Made by a program: the position numbers and the translations under genes. From positions 1 to 64,000 of the forward strand of contig NZ_VIGD01000012.1 in NCBI RefSeq assembly GCF_006569205.1: 64,000 nt of DNA. The letters are read 5' to 3'. The notes under the pieces are model-generated. The model worked only from the letters and a program-made list of their open reading frames with translations. It was not told the origin of the DNA and ran no database searches. Source of the DNA: Ureibacillus terrenus (GTDB lineage: Bacteria > Bacillota > Bacilli > Bacillales_A > Planococcaceae). Position 1 is the stretch's first letter; every line of letters starts with the position of its first letter. Below are positions 25,069 through 33,523 of the stretch, in pieces.

Positions 25069-25074
25069 CAGCAG

Positions 25075-25112
25075 GCCTCAAAAGTTCAAACACTTTTGGG
25101 GCATTTTTTTTG
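25075..25112 (+). terminator. Terminator after P450 gene
   Basis: GCCTCAAAAGT and ACTTTTGGGGC pair with G-U wobbles over TCAAAC, followed by ATTTTTTTT. Confidence 0.85.
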
Positions 25113-25207
25113 TGGAAATTCCTGAAATGTTGAAGGACTTTTCTTTTTTTGTATAGAAGAATTACTTAAAAATAAGTAAAACCTATGGAATATGGGAGCT
25201 GACATTC

Positions 25208-25675
25208 TTGGATAAAAATAAAGAAAAAATTTTAATTTATTTTGAGAATTCTGTAGGGTTTGTAAATAAATTATCAAAGCTATCGGATCAAGAATGGCAA
25301 TCCTTGACGGAAAATGGGAAATGGACGGTAGCCGGTATCATTGTCCATTTCATTTCGTTGGATGCGTTTGTTCTTCATCATCGTGTTCCTTACTTTAAAA
25401 AGGGAGGCGTTTTTCCAAAGGAACCGGACAAGGACAAGATAAAACACCAGTCGCTCATCGAAAGCAAAATAAGAAAAAAAGAAGACGTCATTGAACAATT
25501 TATTTTGGGAAGGAGAAGCCTGATCGTAGCCATAAATAATTTGGAAGATGAATTGTGGAAAAAAAATTATAAGATCAATTCCGCTTCATATACCATTTCA
25601 AAGTATTTTTCGGAATATATTGATTATGATATAAAACTTTTTCATAAAATTAAAAAAGCCATCAATTTAAAATAG
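25208..25675 (+). CDS. DinB-like (DfsB/BST family) protein
   Basis: 155 residues from TTG 25208 with GGGAGC upstream. ILIYFENSVGFVNKLSKLSDQEWQSLTENGKWTVAGIIVHFISLDAFVLHHRVPYF fits the four-helix DinB superfamily, with WTVAGIIVHFISLD as the helix carrying the first metal-ligand His. The C-terminal third ISKYFSEYIDYDIKLFHKIKK has no clear His pair, so the usual three-His metal site may be incomplete. Some relatives are thiol-dependent transferases; no function is assignable. Confidence 0.7.
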   Translation: MDKNKEKILIYFENSVGFVNKLSKLSDQEWQSLTENGKWTVAGIIVHFISLDAFVLHHRVPYFKKGGVFPKEPDKDKIKHQSLIESKIRKKEDVIEQFILGRRSLIVAINNLEDELWKKNYKINSASYTISKYFSEYIDYDIKLFHKIKKAINLK

Positions 25676-25724
25676 AATGGCCCCCGATGGACAGGGGATT
25701 TTTTTGTTTGAACCTGCATATAAA

Positions 25725-25756
25725 AAAGCCCCATTCGGTTTTACCTCATGGGACTG
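25725..25756 (-). terminator. Terminator of the nnr gene (minus strand)
   Basis: On the minus strand GTCCCATGAGG and CCGAATGGGGC form a stem followed by TTTTTTA. Confidence 0.65.
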
Positions 25757-25776
25757 TTCTTCTCTTTTTCTTCCCT

Positions 25777-27303
25777 TTAGCGGCCAAATAAAACCGGGAT
25801 ATATTGGATAATGTCCATTGGCGTGACGCCATAATTGGAGGATTTTTTCCCCAATTCTTCGGCGGCTATGGCATGATAGTAACTTGCAGCGATCATGGCT
25901 TTTAATGGATCGGATTGCTGGGAAACGAGGGAAGCAATCAAGCCTGTCAATACATCCCCGCTGCCTCCTTTTCCCAAAGCATCATTTCCGTGGGGATTGA
26001 TCCAAAGTTTCCCTTCAGGAGTTGCAAGGATTGTCCGGTGGCCTTTTAACACTAAATAAATTTGATACTCCGTTGCGAAATGTTTGGCAATTTCCAGCCG
26101 GGCAGATTCGATTTCTGCAACGCTTTTTCCTGTTAAAGTTGCCATTTCACCGGGATGAGGGGTTGCAATAATATTTCCTTCATAATGCCGTAATTGATTC
26201 AAATGATTTTTCAGAAAATAAAGTCCATCCGCATCCACTATGATTGTCTGGGTTGTCAATTTTTTCAAAAGCGTCTCCAGCATGGCGTTTCCGTCGCATT
26301 CTCTGCCCAGCCCCGGACCAAAGACGATGGTTTTATATTTAGAGTAATCAATGGTTTCCAAAGCTTTCGGATCAATAAATTCGCCAGTGTCTGAAAGTGG
26401 GAAAAACAGACTTTCATGGCAGGTGCCGGCAACATGGGAATAAATCGTTTCCGGAATGGCCAGGGTGACAAGGCCGATGCCGGAATGAAAAGCAGCTTTT
26501 GCAGTATATACCGGTGCACCGACGTAATATTTGGAACCGCCGATGACGAGACAATGCCCGAAAGTGCCTTTGTGTCCATGTTTTTTTCTTTTTGGCAGCG
26601 ATTCTTTTGCGGTTTCGGAATCAATGAGTTTCGGCAATTTCAGTTGAAGGGTTTCAACAATTGATTCTGGAACGGAAATGTCCGCCACTTTCCATTCGCC
26701 GACGACTTTTGGTCCATCTCCGACAAAGAATCCGATTTTGGGCATGGCGAAGGTGATGGTTTTCTTTGCTGTAACGGCGATATTCGCCACTTCTCCCGTG
26801 TTGGAATTGAGGCCAGACGGAACATCGACACTGATGACATCTTTCCCTGATTCATTTACCGCTTTGATGATTTCATAAAACGGGGAACGCACTTTTCCTG
26901 AAACGCCTGTCCCAAGCATTGCATCAACGATGACATCCGCATCCCGGACAAAGGCAAAAATTTGATCTTCTCCGTCTTGATGATGATAGAGGGGCAAATG
27001 ACGGTTTTTATAAACTTGATAATGAATTTGGGCATCCCCTTTTAATTTCTCTTCTTTTCCAATAAAACAAAGCAAAACTTCGTATCCGAAATCAATTAAT
27101 CTTCTGGCAACAACAAATCCGTCACCGCCGTTATTTCCTTGACCCGAGATAACTAATATACGTTTATGGCGGGGATAGTCGTTCAAAATTTCCTGTACGA
27201 CGGCGTTTCCGGCGTTTTCCATTAATACGGCACCCGGCAGCCCCAGCTGTTGCATCGTATATTGATCAAGGGTTTGCATGGTTTTTTGATCAGCCGCATA
27301 CAT
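25777..27303 (-). CDS. nnr: Bifunctional NAD(P)HX epimerase/dehydratase
   Basis: 508 residues, ATG with AAAGGAGGA upstream. The N-terminal half is the YjeF epimerase domain (LDQYTMQQLGLPGAVLMENAG, VISGQGNNGGDGFVVARRL, DAMLGTGVSG, ISVDVPSGLNSNTG). The C-terminal half is the ribokinase-like ADP-dependent dehydratase (KGTFGHCLVIGGSKYYVGAPVYTAKAA, VFGPGLGR, IIVDADGLYFL, IATPHPGEMATLTG, GNDALGKGGSGDVLTG). Together they repair hydrated NAD(P)H. Single gene; the neighbouring DedA gene is divergent. Confidence 0.96.
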   Translation of the reverse strand: MYAADQKTMQTLDQYTMQQLGLPGAVLMENAGNAVVQEILNDYPRHKRILVISGQGNNGGDGFVVARRLIDFGYEVLLCFIGKEEKLKGDAQIHYQVYKNRHLPLYHHQDGEDQIFAFVRDADVIVDAMLGTGVSGKVRSPFYEIIKAVNESGKDVISVDVPSGLNSNTGEVANIAVTAKKTITFAMPKIGFFVGDGPKVVGEWKVADISVPESIVETLQLKLPKLIDSETAKESLPKRKKHGHKGTFGHCLVIGGSKYYVGAPVYTAKAAFHSGIGLVTLAIPETIYSHVAGTCHESLFFPLSDTGEFIDPKALETIDYSKYKTIVFGPGLGRECDGNAMLETLLKKLTTQTIIVDADGLYFLKNHLNQLRHYEGNIIATPHPGEMATLTGKSVAEIESARLEIAKHFATEYQIYLVLKGHRTILATPEGKLWINPHGNDALGKGGSGDVLTGLIASLVSQQSDPLKAMIAASYYHAIAAEELGKKSSNYGVTPMDIIQYIPVLFGR

Positions 27304-27498
27304 AATAGTTCCTCCTTTTCATAAGATATCCATGAGGACTAGTATTCTTACCTACATTTTACAATAATCGGACGTCACCCGCCTGTGAAACTTATGAAAA
27401 AGAAGAGGAGTCAATGAATAGGGTTTGACTACGGAAAGGAACAGCTTCATAATGAAAGAGTTAGTGAGTAAAAAGAAATACATAAGGGGAAGTTAAAC

Positions 27499-28119
27499 AT
27501 GGAAACGTGGATTCAACAAATTATGGAGGATTTCGGATATGTAGGGGTATTCCTGTTAATAATGTTAGAAAACGTTTTTCCTCCGATTCCATCGGAAGTC
27601 ATCTTAACTTTCGGCGGGTTTATGACCACTTTTACCGATTTGACGGTTACTGGGGTCATTATCGCTTCCACCCTTGGTTCCGTTGCAGGCGCAATCATTT
27701 TATATGGTATTGGTCTGTTGTTGGATGTGGAGCGTCTTGTGAAAATTGTAGATAAATATGGAAATATTTTAAGACTGACAAGAAACGATATTTATAAAGC
27801 CGATGCCTGGTTTGACAATTATGGGTTCTGGACGGTTTTTTTCTGCCGGTTTATTCCGCTCATTCGCAGCCTAATTTCCATTCCGGCCGGAATGAGCAAT
27901 ATGAAATTTTGGCTGTTCATTTTACTGACAACTTTAGGTACGTTAATTTGGAATACGGTCTTGGTTCATCTCGGGGCTGCCGTAGGAGACAATTGGACGA
28001 AGATTGTTGAAGCGATGGATGTCTATTCAAATATCGCCTACGCGCTGATTGCGGTGGTTACTCTTGGTTTTGTCGTGTGGTTCATACGGAAAAAACGGTT
28101 ATTTAAAATGAAAAAATAA
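27499..28119 (+). CDS. DedA/SNARE-associated family membrane protein
   Basis: 206 residues, ATG with AGGGGAAG upstream. GYVGVFLLIMLENVFPPIPSEVILTFGGFM is the re-entrant DedA signature, and FFCRFIPLIRSLISIPAGMSNMKFWLFILLTTLGTLIWNTVLVHLGAAVG carries the conserved Arg and GxxxM segment. Recent work assigns lipid scrambling (undecaprenyl phosphate or phospholipid) to this family; which one applies here is unknown. Confidence 0.92.
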   Translation: METWIQQIMEDFGYVGVFLLIMLENVFPPIPSEVILTFGGFMTTFTDLTVTGVIIASTLGSVAGAIILYGIGLLLDVERLVKIVDKYGNILRLTRNDIYKADAWFDNYGFWTVFFCRFIPLIRSLISIPAGMSNMKFWLFILLTTLGTLIWNTVLVHLGAAVGDNWTKIVEAMDVYSNIAYALIAVVTLGFVVWFIRKKRLFKMKK

Positions 28120-28168
28120 AGGAAGGGAACCATCGTGATCCCTTCCAATCGGATGGGTGATCGTCTTG

Positions 28169-28204
28169 CTGTCTTGAAAATAATGCTCAAGGCAGTTTTT
28201 TTAT
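28169..28204 (+). terminator. Terminator after dedA-like gene
   Basis: CTGTCTTGA and TCAAGGCAG pair (one G-U) over about 10 nt, followed by TTTTTTTAT. Confidence 0.75.
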
Positions 28205-29403
28205 ATTTCCTGATTTACCTGGTCTTTCGGCAGAAAGATGGCAACGAAAAGGATGAGCGGCAACAGGGAGATAATTTTCATCGTTAAATTGATTCCGATC
28301 GTGTCAAGAAGCCAGCCGATTGCCACTGAACCGATGGCCCCCATCCCAAAGGCAAATCCTGTTGTCAGTCCCGCCATTGTTCCGATTTTCGAAGGAACCA
28401 GTTCTTGTGCATAAACAACGGTAACCGAGAAGCTGATCATAATCAAAGTGCCTATTGCGATAAGAAACACGGGTACGAGCCAAAGAGGCAAGTAAGGCAG
28501 CAATAAGCATAAAGGAATCGGTACAACCACCGATAGTAAAATGACATTTTTCCGCCCGATGCGATCGGACAAGGAACCTCCAAAAAATGTACCTATGACG
28601 CCAAAAGCCATGAATATGAAAATGAAAATTTGCCCAATGCGCGTCGTTAAGTGATAGTGGTCGATGAGATAGAATACATAATAATTTTGAATATTAGTTG
28701 TGTAAAAAGAACGGGCAAAAATGATGGTAAAGAGCAAAAATAGAGCAATCCCCACTTGTTTCTTTGTTAACGGGGGCAAGGAAGATATTAAGATTTTCTT
28801 TGGTTTCTTGTTCATTTTTTCAGCTCGCAATTGGCGGGCGTACCATCTTGATATGTTGAACAATAAGATGATGCCGATGGCTACAAGAAAGAGAAGTACA
28901 GCGGCCCCCTTTTGTCCCATGGCGTCCAAAATAAAGGCTCCAATTAAAGGGGCAATGGCTTGTCCCGAATTTCCGCCCACCTGATAAATGGATTGGGACA
29001 ATCCCCGTTTATTGCCTGCCGACAAAAAGGATACGCGGGAACCTTCCGGATGAAAAATGGCCGAACCGAACCCTAAAAAGATGGCGGCAAGTAAAATCAT
29101 GAAATATTGGCCGGCAAAAGCAAACATGCTTAAACCGATGAAAACGCTGATCATCCCGGCAGGCAATGCGTAAGGCATCGGTTTTTTGTCGCTGATAAAG
29201 CCGACGACCGGCTGAAGGGTGGAAGAAACCATATTCAATATAAAAGTGATCAAACCCAATTGGGTGAATGTGAAACCGAGATCTCTTGAAAGATACGGGA
29301 ACATGGCCGGTGCGATATTTTGGGCCGTATCATTGATTAAATGTCCTGCCCCGATGGCTAACATAATGGGATATATTGGTGATTGCGGGTTTTTTTCATT
29401 CAA
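28201..29403 (-). CDS. MFS transporter of the fosmidomycin-resistance (Fsr) type
   Basis: 400 residues, twelve predicted segments, TTG start with GAAGGTG about 10 nt upstream. GHLINDTAQNIAPAMFPYLSRDLGFTFTQLGLITFILNMVSSTLQPVVGFISDKKP is the Fsr-like opening; AIFLGFGSAIFHPEGSRVSFLSAGNKRGLSQSIYQVGGNSGQAIAPLIGA and SDRIGRKNVILLS are also conserved. Members export fosmidomycin or related small molecules. No adjacent regulator is visible. Confidence 0.88.
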   Translation of the reverse strand: MNEKNPQSPIYPIMLAIGAGHLINDTAQNIAPAMFPYLSRDLGFTFTQLGLITFILNMVSSTLQPVVGFISDKKPMPYALPAGMISVFIGLSMFAFAGQYFMILLAAIFLGFGSAIFHPEGSRVSFLSAGNKRGLSQSIYQVGGNSGQAIAPLIGAFILDAMGQKGAAVLLFLVAIGIILLFNISRWYARQLRAEKMNKKPKKILISSLPPLTKKQVGIALFLLFTIIFARSFYTTNIQNYYVFYLIDHYHLTTRIGQIFIFIFMAFGVIGTFFGGSLSDRIGRKNVILLSVVVPIPLCLLLPYLPLWLVPVFLIAIGTLIMISFSVTVVYAQELVPSKIGTMAGLTTGFAFGMGAIGSVAIGWLLDTIGINLTMKIISLLPLILFVAIFLPKDQVNQEI

Positions 29404-29604
29404 TGGAACGTCACACCTTCTTATAGAATCTGTATCATCCGTTAATTACCATTTTAAATAAAACTTTGCCGAAAGGGTGAACATTTAACTCGATTTCTCA
29501 CAAAATTTCCTTTTTAATTTATGTTATAAACGTTTGTTGGCAATTCATTCTTGGGCATGCAACGAATTGATCCAATTAAAAAATAAGAAGAGGAGAAATA
29601 TTTT

Positions 29605-30837
29605 ATGGCAATTGGCCATTATGCGCATTGGAAACGGAATATCAGCGTCTTTCTTGCAAGCCAGACGATTTCCCTCTTTGGGTCATCGATTGTACAATAC
29701 GCCATCATGTGGTACATCACCTTGACGACTCAGTCGGGGGTCATGATGACAATAGGAATTCTTTGCGGATTTGTCCCTACTTTTTTATTATCCTCTTTTG
29801 CAGGGGTATGGGCCGACCGATATAACCGGAAAATGTTAATTATGCTATCTGATTCAGCCATTGCATTTGCCACACTTATTTTGGCCATTTTCTTCCTGAA
29901 CGGTTACAAATCTTTTTGGCTGCTTTTTCTGATGTTTATAATCCGTTCCATTGGCACAGGGATTCAAACGCCTGCGGTGGGAGCCATCTTGCCGCAAATT
30001 GTACCGGAAGAGCAGTTGACAAAGGTGAACGGAATAAATGGAAGCATACAGGCATTTGTCATGTTGGTCTCGCCTATGATTAGCGCGGCATTGTTGGGCA
30101 TTACAACATTGGAAATGATGTTTTTCATCGATGTCGTGACGGCTGCGGTTGCGGTGGCCGCATTATTGTTCTTTTTGCGGATTCCGGCCCATAAAAAAGC
30201 TTCGGAGCAACAGAAAGCGGGATATTTTGATGACTTCAAAGAAGGACTATCCTATATTAAACATCACCATTTTTTAAAAACATTGTTTGCATTTTTCGCA
30301 ATCTTTTTCATTTTGGCAGCACCTGTCTCCTTTTTAACCCCATTACAAGTAACCCGCACATTCGGTGGGGATGTCTGGAAGCTTTCGGCCATTGAAATGA
30401 CCTTTTCCATTGGCATGATGATTGGCGGGGCTGTGATTGCCTTGTGGGGAGGGTTCACAAATAGAACCTACACAATGGCGTTATCAGGCATGCTTTTTGC
30501 GGTCTGCACGTTGCTTTTGGGGATTGTGCCGAATTTCTGGATTTATTGCGGGATCATGGTATTAGCAGGGGTAACAATGCCTTTGTTTAACACTCCGACA
30601 ACGGTATTGCTGCAAGAAAAAGTGGAAGGAGATTTTTTGGGCAGAATTTTCGGAGTGTTCAATATGATTTCAACATCCATGATGCCATTGGGAATGCTCA
30701 TTTTTGGCCCGATCAGCGATTTCATAAAAATTGAATTATTACTAATCGGTACAGGCATTGTAATGCTCATGCTAAGTTTTATGTTGGCGGCCAACAAGGT
30801 TTTGATAGAAGCGGGAAAACCGATCAGGAAAACATAA
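29605..30837 (+). CDS. MFS transporter, macrolide-efflux (Mef) type
   Basis: 410 residues, ATG with AGAGGAG upstream. NISVFLASQTISLFGSSIVQYAIMWYITLTTQSG, FAGVWADRYNRKMLIMLSD and QTPAVGAILPQIVPEEQLTKVNGINGSIQAFVMLVSPMISAALLG match the MFS_3/MefA group of drug exporters. Between it and the preceding divergent Fsr-like gene there is about 200 nt of AT-rich DNA with no recognisable attenuator peptide. Export substrate unknown. Confidence 0.86.
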   Translation: MAIGHYAHWKRNISVFLASQTISLFGSSIVQYAIMWYITLTTQSGVMMTIGILCGFVPTFLLSSFAGVWADRYNRKMLIMLSDSAIAFATLILAIFFLNGYKSFWLLFLMFIIRSIGTGIQTPAVGAILPQIVPEEQLTKVNGINGSIQAFVMLVSPMISAALLGITTLEMMFFIDVVTAAVAVAALLFFLRIPAHKKASEQQKAGYFDDFKEGLSYIKHHHFLKTLFAFFAIFFILAAPVSFLTPLQVTRTFGGDVWKLSAIEMTFSIGMMIGGAVIALWGGFTNRTYTMALSGMLFAVCTLLLGIVPNFWIYCGIMVLAGVTMPLFNTPTTVLLQEKVEGDFLGRIFGVFNMISTSMMPLGMLIFGPISDFIKIELLLIGTGIVMLMLSFMLAANKVLIEAGKPIRKT

Positions 30838-30842
30838 AAAGC

Positions 30843-30874
30843 AAAAAGTGCGGCATTTTTTGCCGCACTTTTGA
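30843..30874. terminator. Bidirectional terminator between MFS gene and ndh
   Basis: AAAAGTGCGGCA and TGCCGCACTTTT pair perfectly over TTTTT, with A and T runs on each side. Confidence 0.92.
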
Positions 30875-30881
30875 GCATTTA

Positions 30882-32066
30882 TTAATAGGCCAAACCATAT
30901 AAAGCTTTGATATGCGATAAGTAGCGGACATGGCTTGCTTCTTTCATCAATGAAGCTGGCAGGCCTTTAAGAAGGATATTGTTTTTGCCGACAGTTGCCA
31001 CACCGTCTTTGCGTCCAAGGCTTGCAAGCGTACCGGAGTTCACGGGGCTGAATTCTTTTAATTTTTGGCCTTTTATTAATGCGTAAAGGTTGTAACCTGT
31101 AGCTTCTCCCATTTGCCAAGCATTTTGGGCAGTTGGAGCGTACAATGGACGTCCTCCGCCTTCAGGGAAGCAAACAGATGCATCACCAATCACAAAAACA
31201 TCAGGATGGGATACGGAACGTAAATATCTGTCGACGATGCCTTTTCCGCGGTCACATTCAAGGCCGGATTCCTGAACGATTGGAAGAGCTGCGACTCCTC
31301 CTGTCCAAACGAATGTGTTCGCTGTAATTGTGGAACCATCTTTCAATGAAATGACATTGCCTTCCACACCGGTTACTGGAAGTCCTGTCAAGAATTTAAC
31401 GCCGCGGGCTTCCAAACTTTTCATTGCACGTTCGATCAGTTCGTCCGGCAATACCGGCAAAATTTTTGGTGCAGCTTCAACAAGAATAATGTTCAATTCG
31501 GCAGGATCTACCGCGTATTTTGCGCAAATATTTGGAGCGTTGTCCACGATTTCACCGACAAGTTCCACACCGGTTAAACCGCCGCCGCCGATGACAATTG
31601 TTGCATCTGCAGGGTCTTTTGTTTTCGCATAGGAAGCAATTTTGCTTTCGATATGATTGTAGATTTTTTTCGCGTCATCGATGGATTTTAATACCATGGA
31701 GTTTTCTTCTAATCCAGGGATTCCGAAAAAGCCTGTTTGGCTGCCAAGGGCAACAACCAAATAATCGTAAGATAGTACGGAACCGTTTGCCAAGTATACC
31801 TCTTTATTATTAACATTAAATGATTTTACTTCTTGGATGACTACATCGATGTCTTTTCCTTTAAACAACTTTTTCAAAGGGAATGAAATGGCTTTTTCTG
31901 AAATTGTTCCGCCGGCGAGACGGTGCAATTCCGTAATCAATTGGTGGTCTGGAGTTTTATTCACTACAGTGATTTTCGCTTCTTCTTTACTAGCATATTT
32001 TCGTAATGTCAAAGCGGTTAATAAACCGCCATAACCTGCACCTAAGATGACGATTTCTTTTGACAT
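30882..32066 (-). CDS. ndh: Type II NADH dehydrogenase (NDH-2)
   Basis: 394 residues, ATG with GGAGGA upstream. Two Rossmann dinucleotide motifs are present: GAGYGG at 9-14 for FAD and IVIGGGGLTGVELVGEI in the middle for NADH. VFVIGDASVCF and YAPTAQNAWQMGEATGYNL form the second FAD contact and quinone-side region. It is a membrane-bound, non-proton-pumping entry point to the respiratory chain. It follows a DUF1641 gene by about 40 nt, the same order as yjlC-ndh in B. subtilis, so one Rex-controlled transcript is likely. Confidence 0.95.
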   Translation of the reverse strand: MSKEIVILGAGYGGLLTALTLRKYASKEEAKITVVNKTPDHQLITELHRLAGGTISEKAISFPLKKLFKGKDIDVVIQEVKSFNVNNKEVYLANGSVLSYDYLVVALGSQTGFFGIPGLEENSMVLKSIDDAKKIYNHIESKIASYAKTKDPADATIVIGGGGLTGVELVGEIVDNAPNICAKYAVDPAELNIILVEAAPKILPVLPDELIERAMKSLEARGVKFLTGLPVTGVEGNVISLKDGSTITANTFVWTGGVAALPIVQESGLECDRGKGIVDRYLRSVSHPDVFVIGDASVCFPEGGGRPLYAPTAQNAWQMGEATGYNLYALIKGQKLKEFSPVNSGTLASLGRKDGVATVGKNNILLKGLPASLMKEASHVRYLSHIKALYGLAY

Positions 32067-32105
32067 AATATTCCTCCGTCCTTCTTTTTTAAGTAAACAA
32101 TACCA

Positions 32106-32534
32106 TTATTGATTTTTGCGTTCTGCCGAAACTTCCAGGAAGGCGTTGGCAAATCGCAACAGCTTTTGAACTTCCGGATTTTTTAGCAATTTCAATACGC
32201 CGAACAAACCGATTGTTTCAGTGGATACTTCAGCGCGATCTTTCGCTTCAATGGCAGTTTGCGCAAAATTCTTTACTGTGCCAATCACAGGTTCGGAAAT
32301 TTCTTTTATGGCGTTCACGGTATCGTTCTTTAATACCTCATCAGTTGCAACTTGTTGCGCAAAATCGTAGGCTTTTGTAAGAAGTCCCGCCAACTCGGCA
32401 AGTTTAGGGAGCTGTTCTACTAAATATGTCAAGGACTCTTGCACTTCAGGTTTTAATAACTGATCTAGCAAATCCTGTTTTTCCTTGTTCACAGCGGATT
32501 CAACTTGAACTTGATTCACTAATTCTTCTGACAT
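32106..32534 (-). CDS. yjlC: DUF1641 protein (YjlC-like)
   Basis: 142 residues from ATG 32534 (GGAG 8 nt upstream). LLDQLLKPEVQESLTYLVEQLPKLAELAGLLTKAYDFAQQVATDEVLKND, then SEPVIGTVKNFAQTAIEAKDRAEVSTETIGLFGVLKLLKNPEVQKLLRFANAFLEV is the DUF1641 pattern. It is the first gene of the ndh operon, as in B. subtilis. Function unknown, presumed accessory to respiration or formate/NADH oxidation because DUF1641 also neighbours formate dehydrogenases. Confidence 0.9.
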   Translation of the reverse strand: MSEELVNQVQVESAVNKEKQDLLDQLLKPEVQESLTYLVEQLPKLAELAGLLTKAYDFAQQVATDEVLKNDTVNAIKEISEPVIGTVKNFAQTAIEAKDRAEVSTETIGLFGVLKLLKNPEVQKLLRFANAFLEVSAERKNQ

Positions 32535-32594
32535 GACCCATTCTCCTTTACTATTCATTGTGCACATCATTGGGAAAACTCAACATAAACAACT

Positions 32595-32612
32595 ATGTGA
32601 AACATTTAACAA
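32595..32612 (-). promoter_or_regulatory. Candidate Rex operator of the yjlC-ndh operon
   Basis: On the minus strand TTGTTA-AATGTT-TCACAT matches the Rex pattern TTGTGA-N6-TCACAA with one mismatch in each half-site and the correct 6-nt spacer. Rex represses the homologous yjlC-ndh operon of B. subtilis when NADH is low. The site starts about 10 nt after the predicted transcription start. Confidence 0.6.
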
Positions 32613-32628
32613 AGTTCACTACAGTTTA

Positions 32629-32656
32629 AATATAATATAAATATTTGCTAAATCAA
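32629..32656 (-). promoter_or_regulatory. Candidate sigma-A promoter of yjlC-ndh
   Basis: Minus-strand TTGATT (32656-32651), 16-nt spacer, TATATT (32634-32629). The Rex-like site lies just downstream. Confidence 0.5.
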
Positions 32657-32965
32657 GTACTGTTTTTTACAGCAAACAATCCATCAGATTGATTTTGATT
32701 TATGGACAATAAAAATAAAGAAATTCTTCAATTACCTTCTTAAGGAAAAGAAAAAACGGACCGTTTTTTGAAAATTTATAAAATTATGACAAACTTTTTG
32801 CAAAATTGTTGAGTTTTTTTGAATGCATTTACTGTTAAATTGAATTATACGCTTTATCTACTATAATTTCTAATATTATTTTGCTATTTGTTATTAGAAA
32901 TTGATAACGAAATTATATTTTTTATTATTATGTATACAATAATAAAATTTATGTTCAAAAAAATG
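32657..32965. other. Gene-free AT-rich region with several dyads upstream of the ndh operon
   Basis: About 300 nt without a credible ORF. It holds the near-perfect palindrome AAAAAACGGACCGTTTTTT (32751-32769), an 11-bp inverted repeat AATTTCTAATA...TATTAGAAATT (about 32865-32902) and an imperfect palindrome around TGTATACA (about 32920-32948). None matches an operator known to me. Confidence 0.5.
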
Positions 32966-33000
32966 GAAAAAATTCAGCTTGGGTGCTGAATTTTTTTATC
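32965..33000. terminator. Terminator overlapping the end of the ypbQ-like gene
   Basis: AAAAATTCAGC and GCTGAATTTTT pair over TTGGGT. The stem overlaps the stop codon of the minus-strand gene and has T runs on both strands. Confidence 0.8.
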
Positions 33001-33522
33001 AAGAACATATTCACCATTTGCCGCTTCCGATAATGCTTTTTCTTCCAACGGGATTCGAATCGATAACATGATGAAATTTAAAATGGAAAAAATAAAAGCC
33101 GTTACATAAGCTTGGAACATTATTGGCATTATAATAATTTCGCAGCAAACGACAAAATAGTTCGGGTGTTTGAAAAAAGCGTAAGGCCCTGTTTTTACGG
33201 GTTTTGTACCTGGAAGGACGATGATTTTTGTATTCCAATACATTCCTAAAGATAAGATACACCAGATTCTCAACAATTGAACAAGCATAAAGAAAACGAA
33301 TAAATAGACAAAAAATGGTGATAGTGTGCGTTCAAAAATAATTACTTCAACCATTAGGCTGGCGAAAAAACCGACGTGCAGCAAAATCATAAATGGATAA
33401 TGGGATGCCCCCACTTCATAAGCGCCGAGCTGTTTCATTCTTCGTTCATTGCGTTTTGCAATGATCAGTTCAAAGATTCTTTGGAAAATGACGAGGATGA
33501 TCAAAAACAGAAAAATTTCCAT
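32974..33522 (-). CDS. bpsB: Isoprenylcysteine carboxyl methyltransferase-family protein (YpbQ/BpsB-like)
   Basis: 182 residues from ATG 33522 (GGAGGG upstream), one nt after the polyketide synthase stop. Several membrane segments precede the ICMT signature RIWCILSLGMYWNTKIIVLPGTKPVKTGPYAFFKHPNYFVVCCEII, with the conserved HPNY. In B. subtilis the equivalent BpsB (YpbQ) methylates alkylpyrones made by BpsA. Same pairing and order here, so the same role is likely. Confidence 0.9.
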   Translation of the reverse strand: MEIFLFLIILVIFQRIFELIIAKRNERRMKQLGAYEVGASHYPFMILLHVGFFASLMVEVIIFERTLSPFFVYLFVFFMLVQLLRIWCILSLGMYWNTKIIVLPGTKPVKTGPYAFFKHPNYFVVCCEIIIMPIMFQAYVTAFIFSILNFIMLSIRIPLEEKALSEAANGEYVLDKKIQHPS

Positions 33523-33523
33523 T

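Noticed and set aside
28120-28148. GGAAGGGA...TCCCTTCC stem after the dedA-like gene
   Set aside because: No T run follows; the functional terminator is the next hairpin at 28169.
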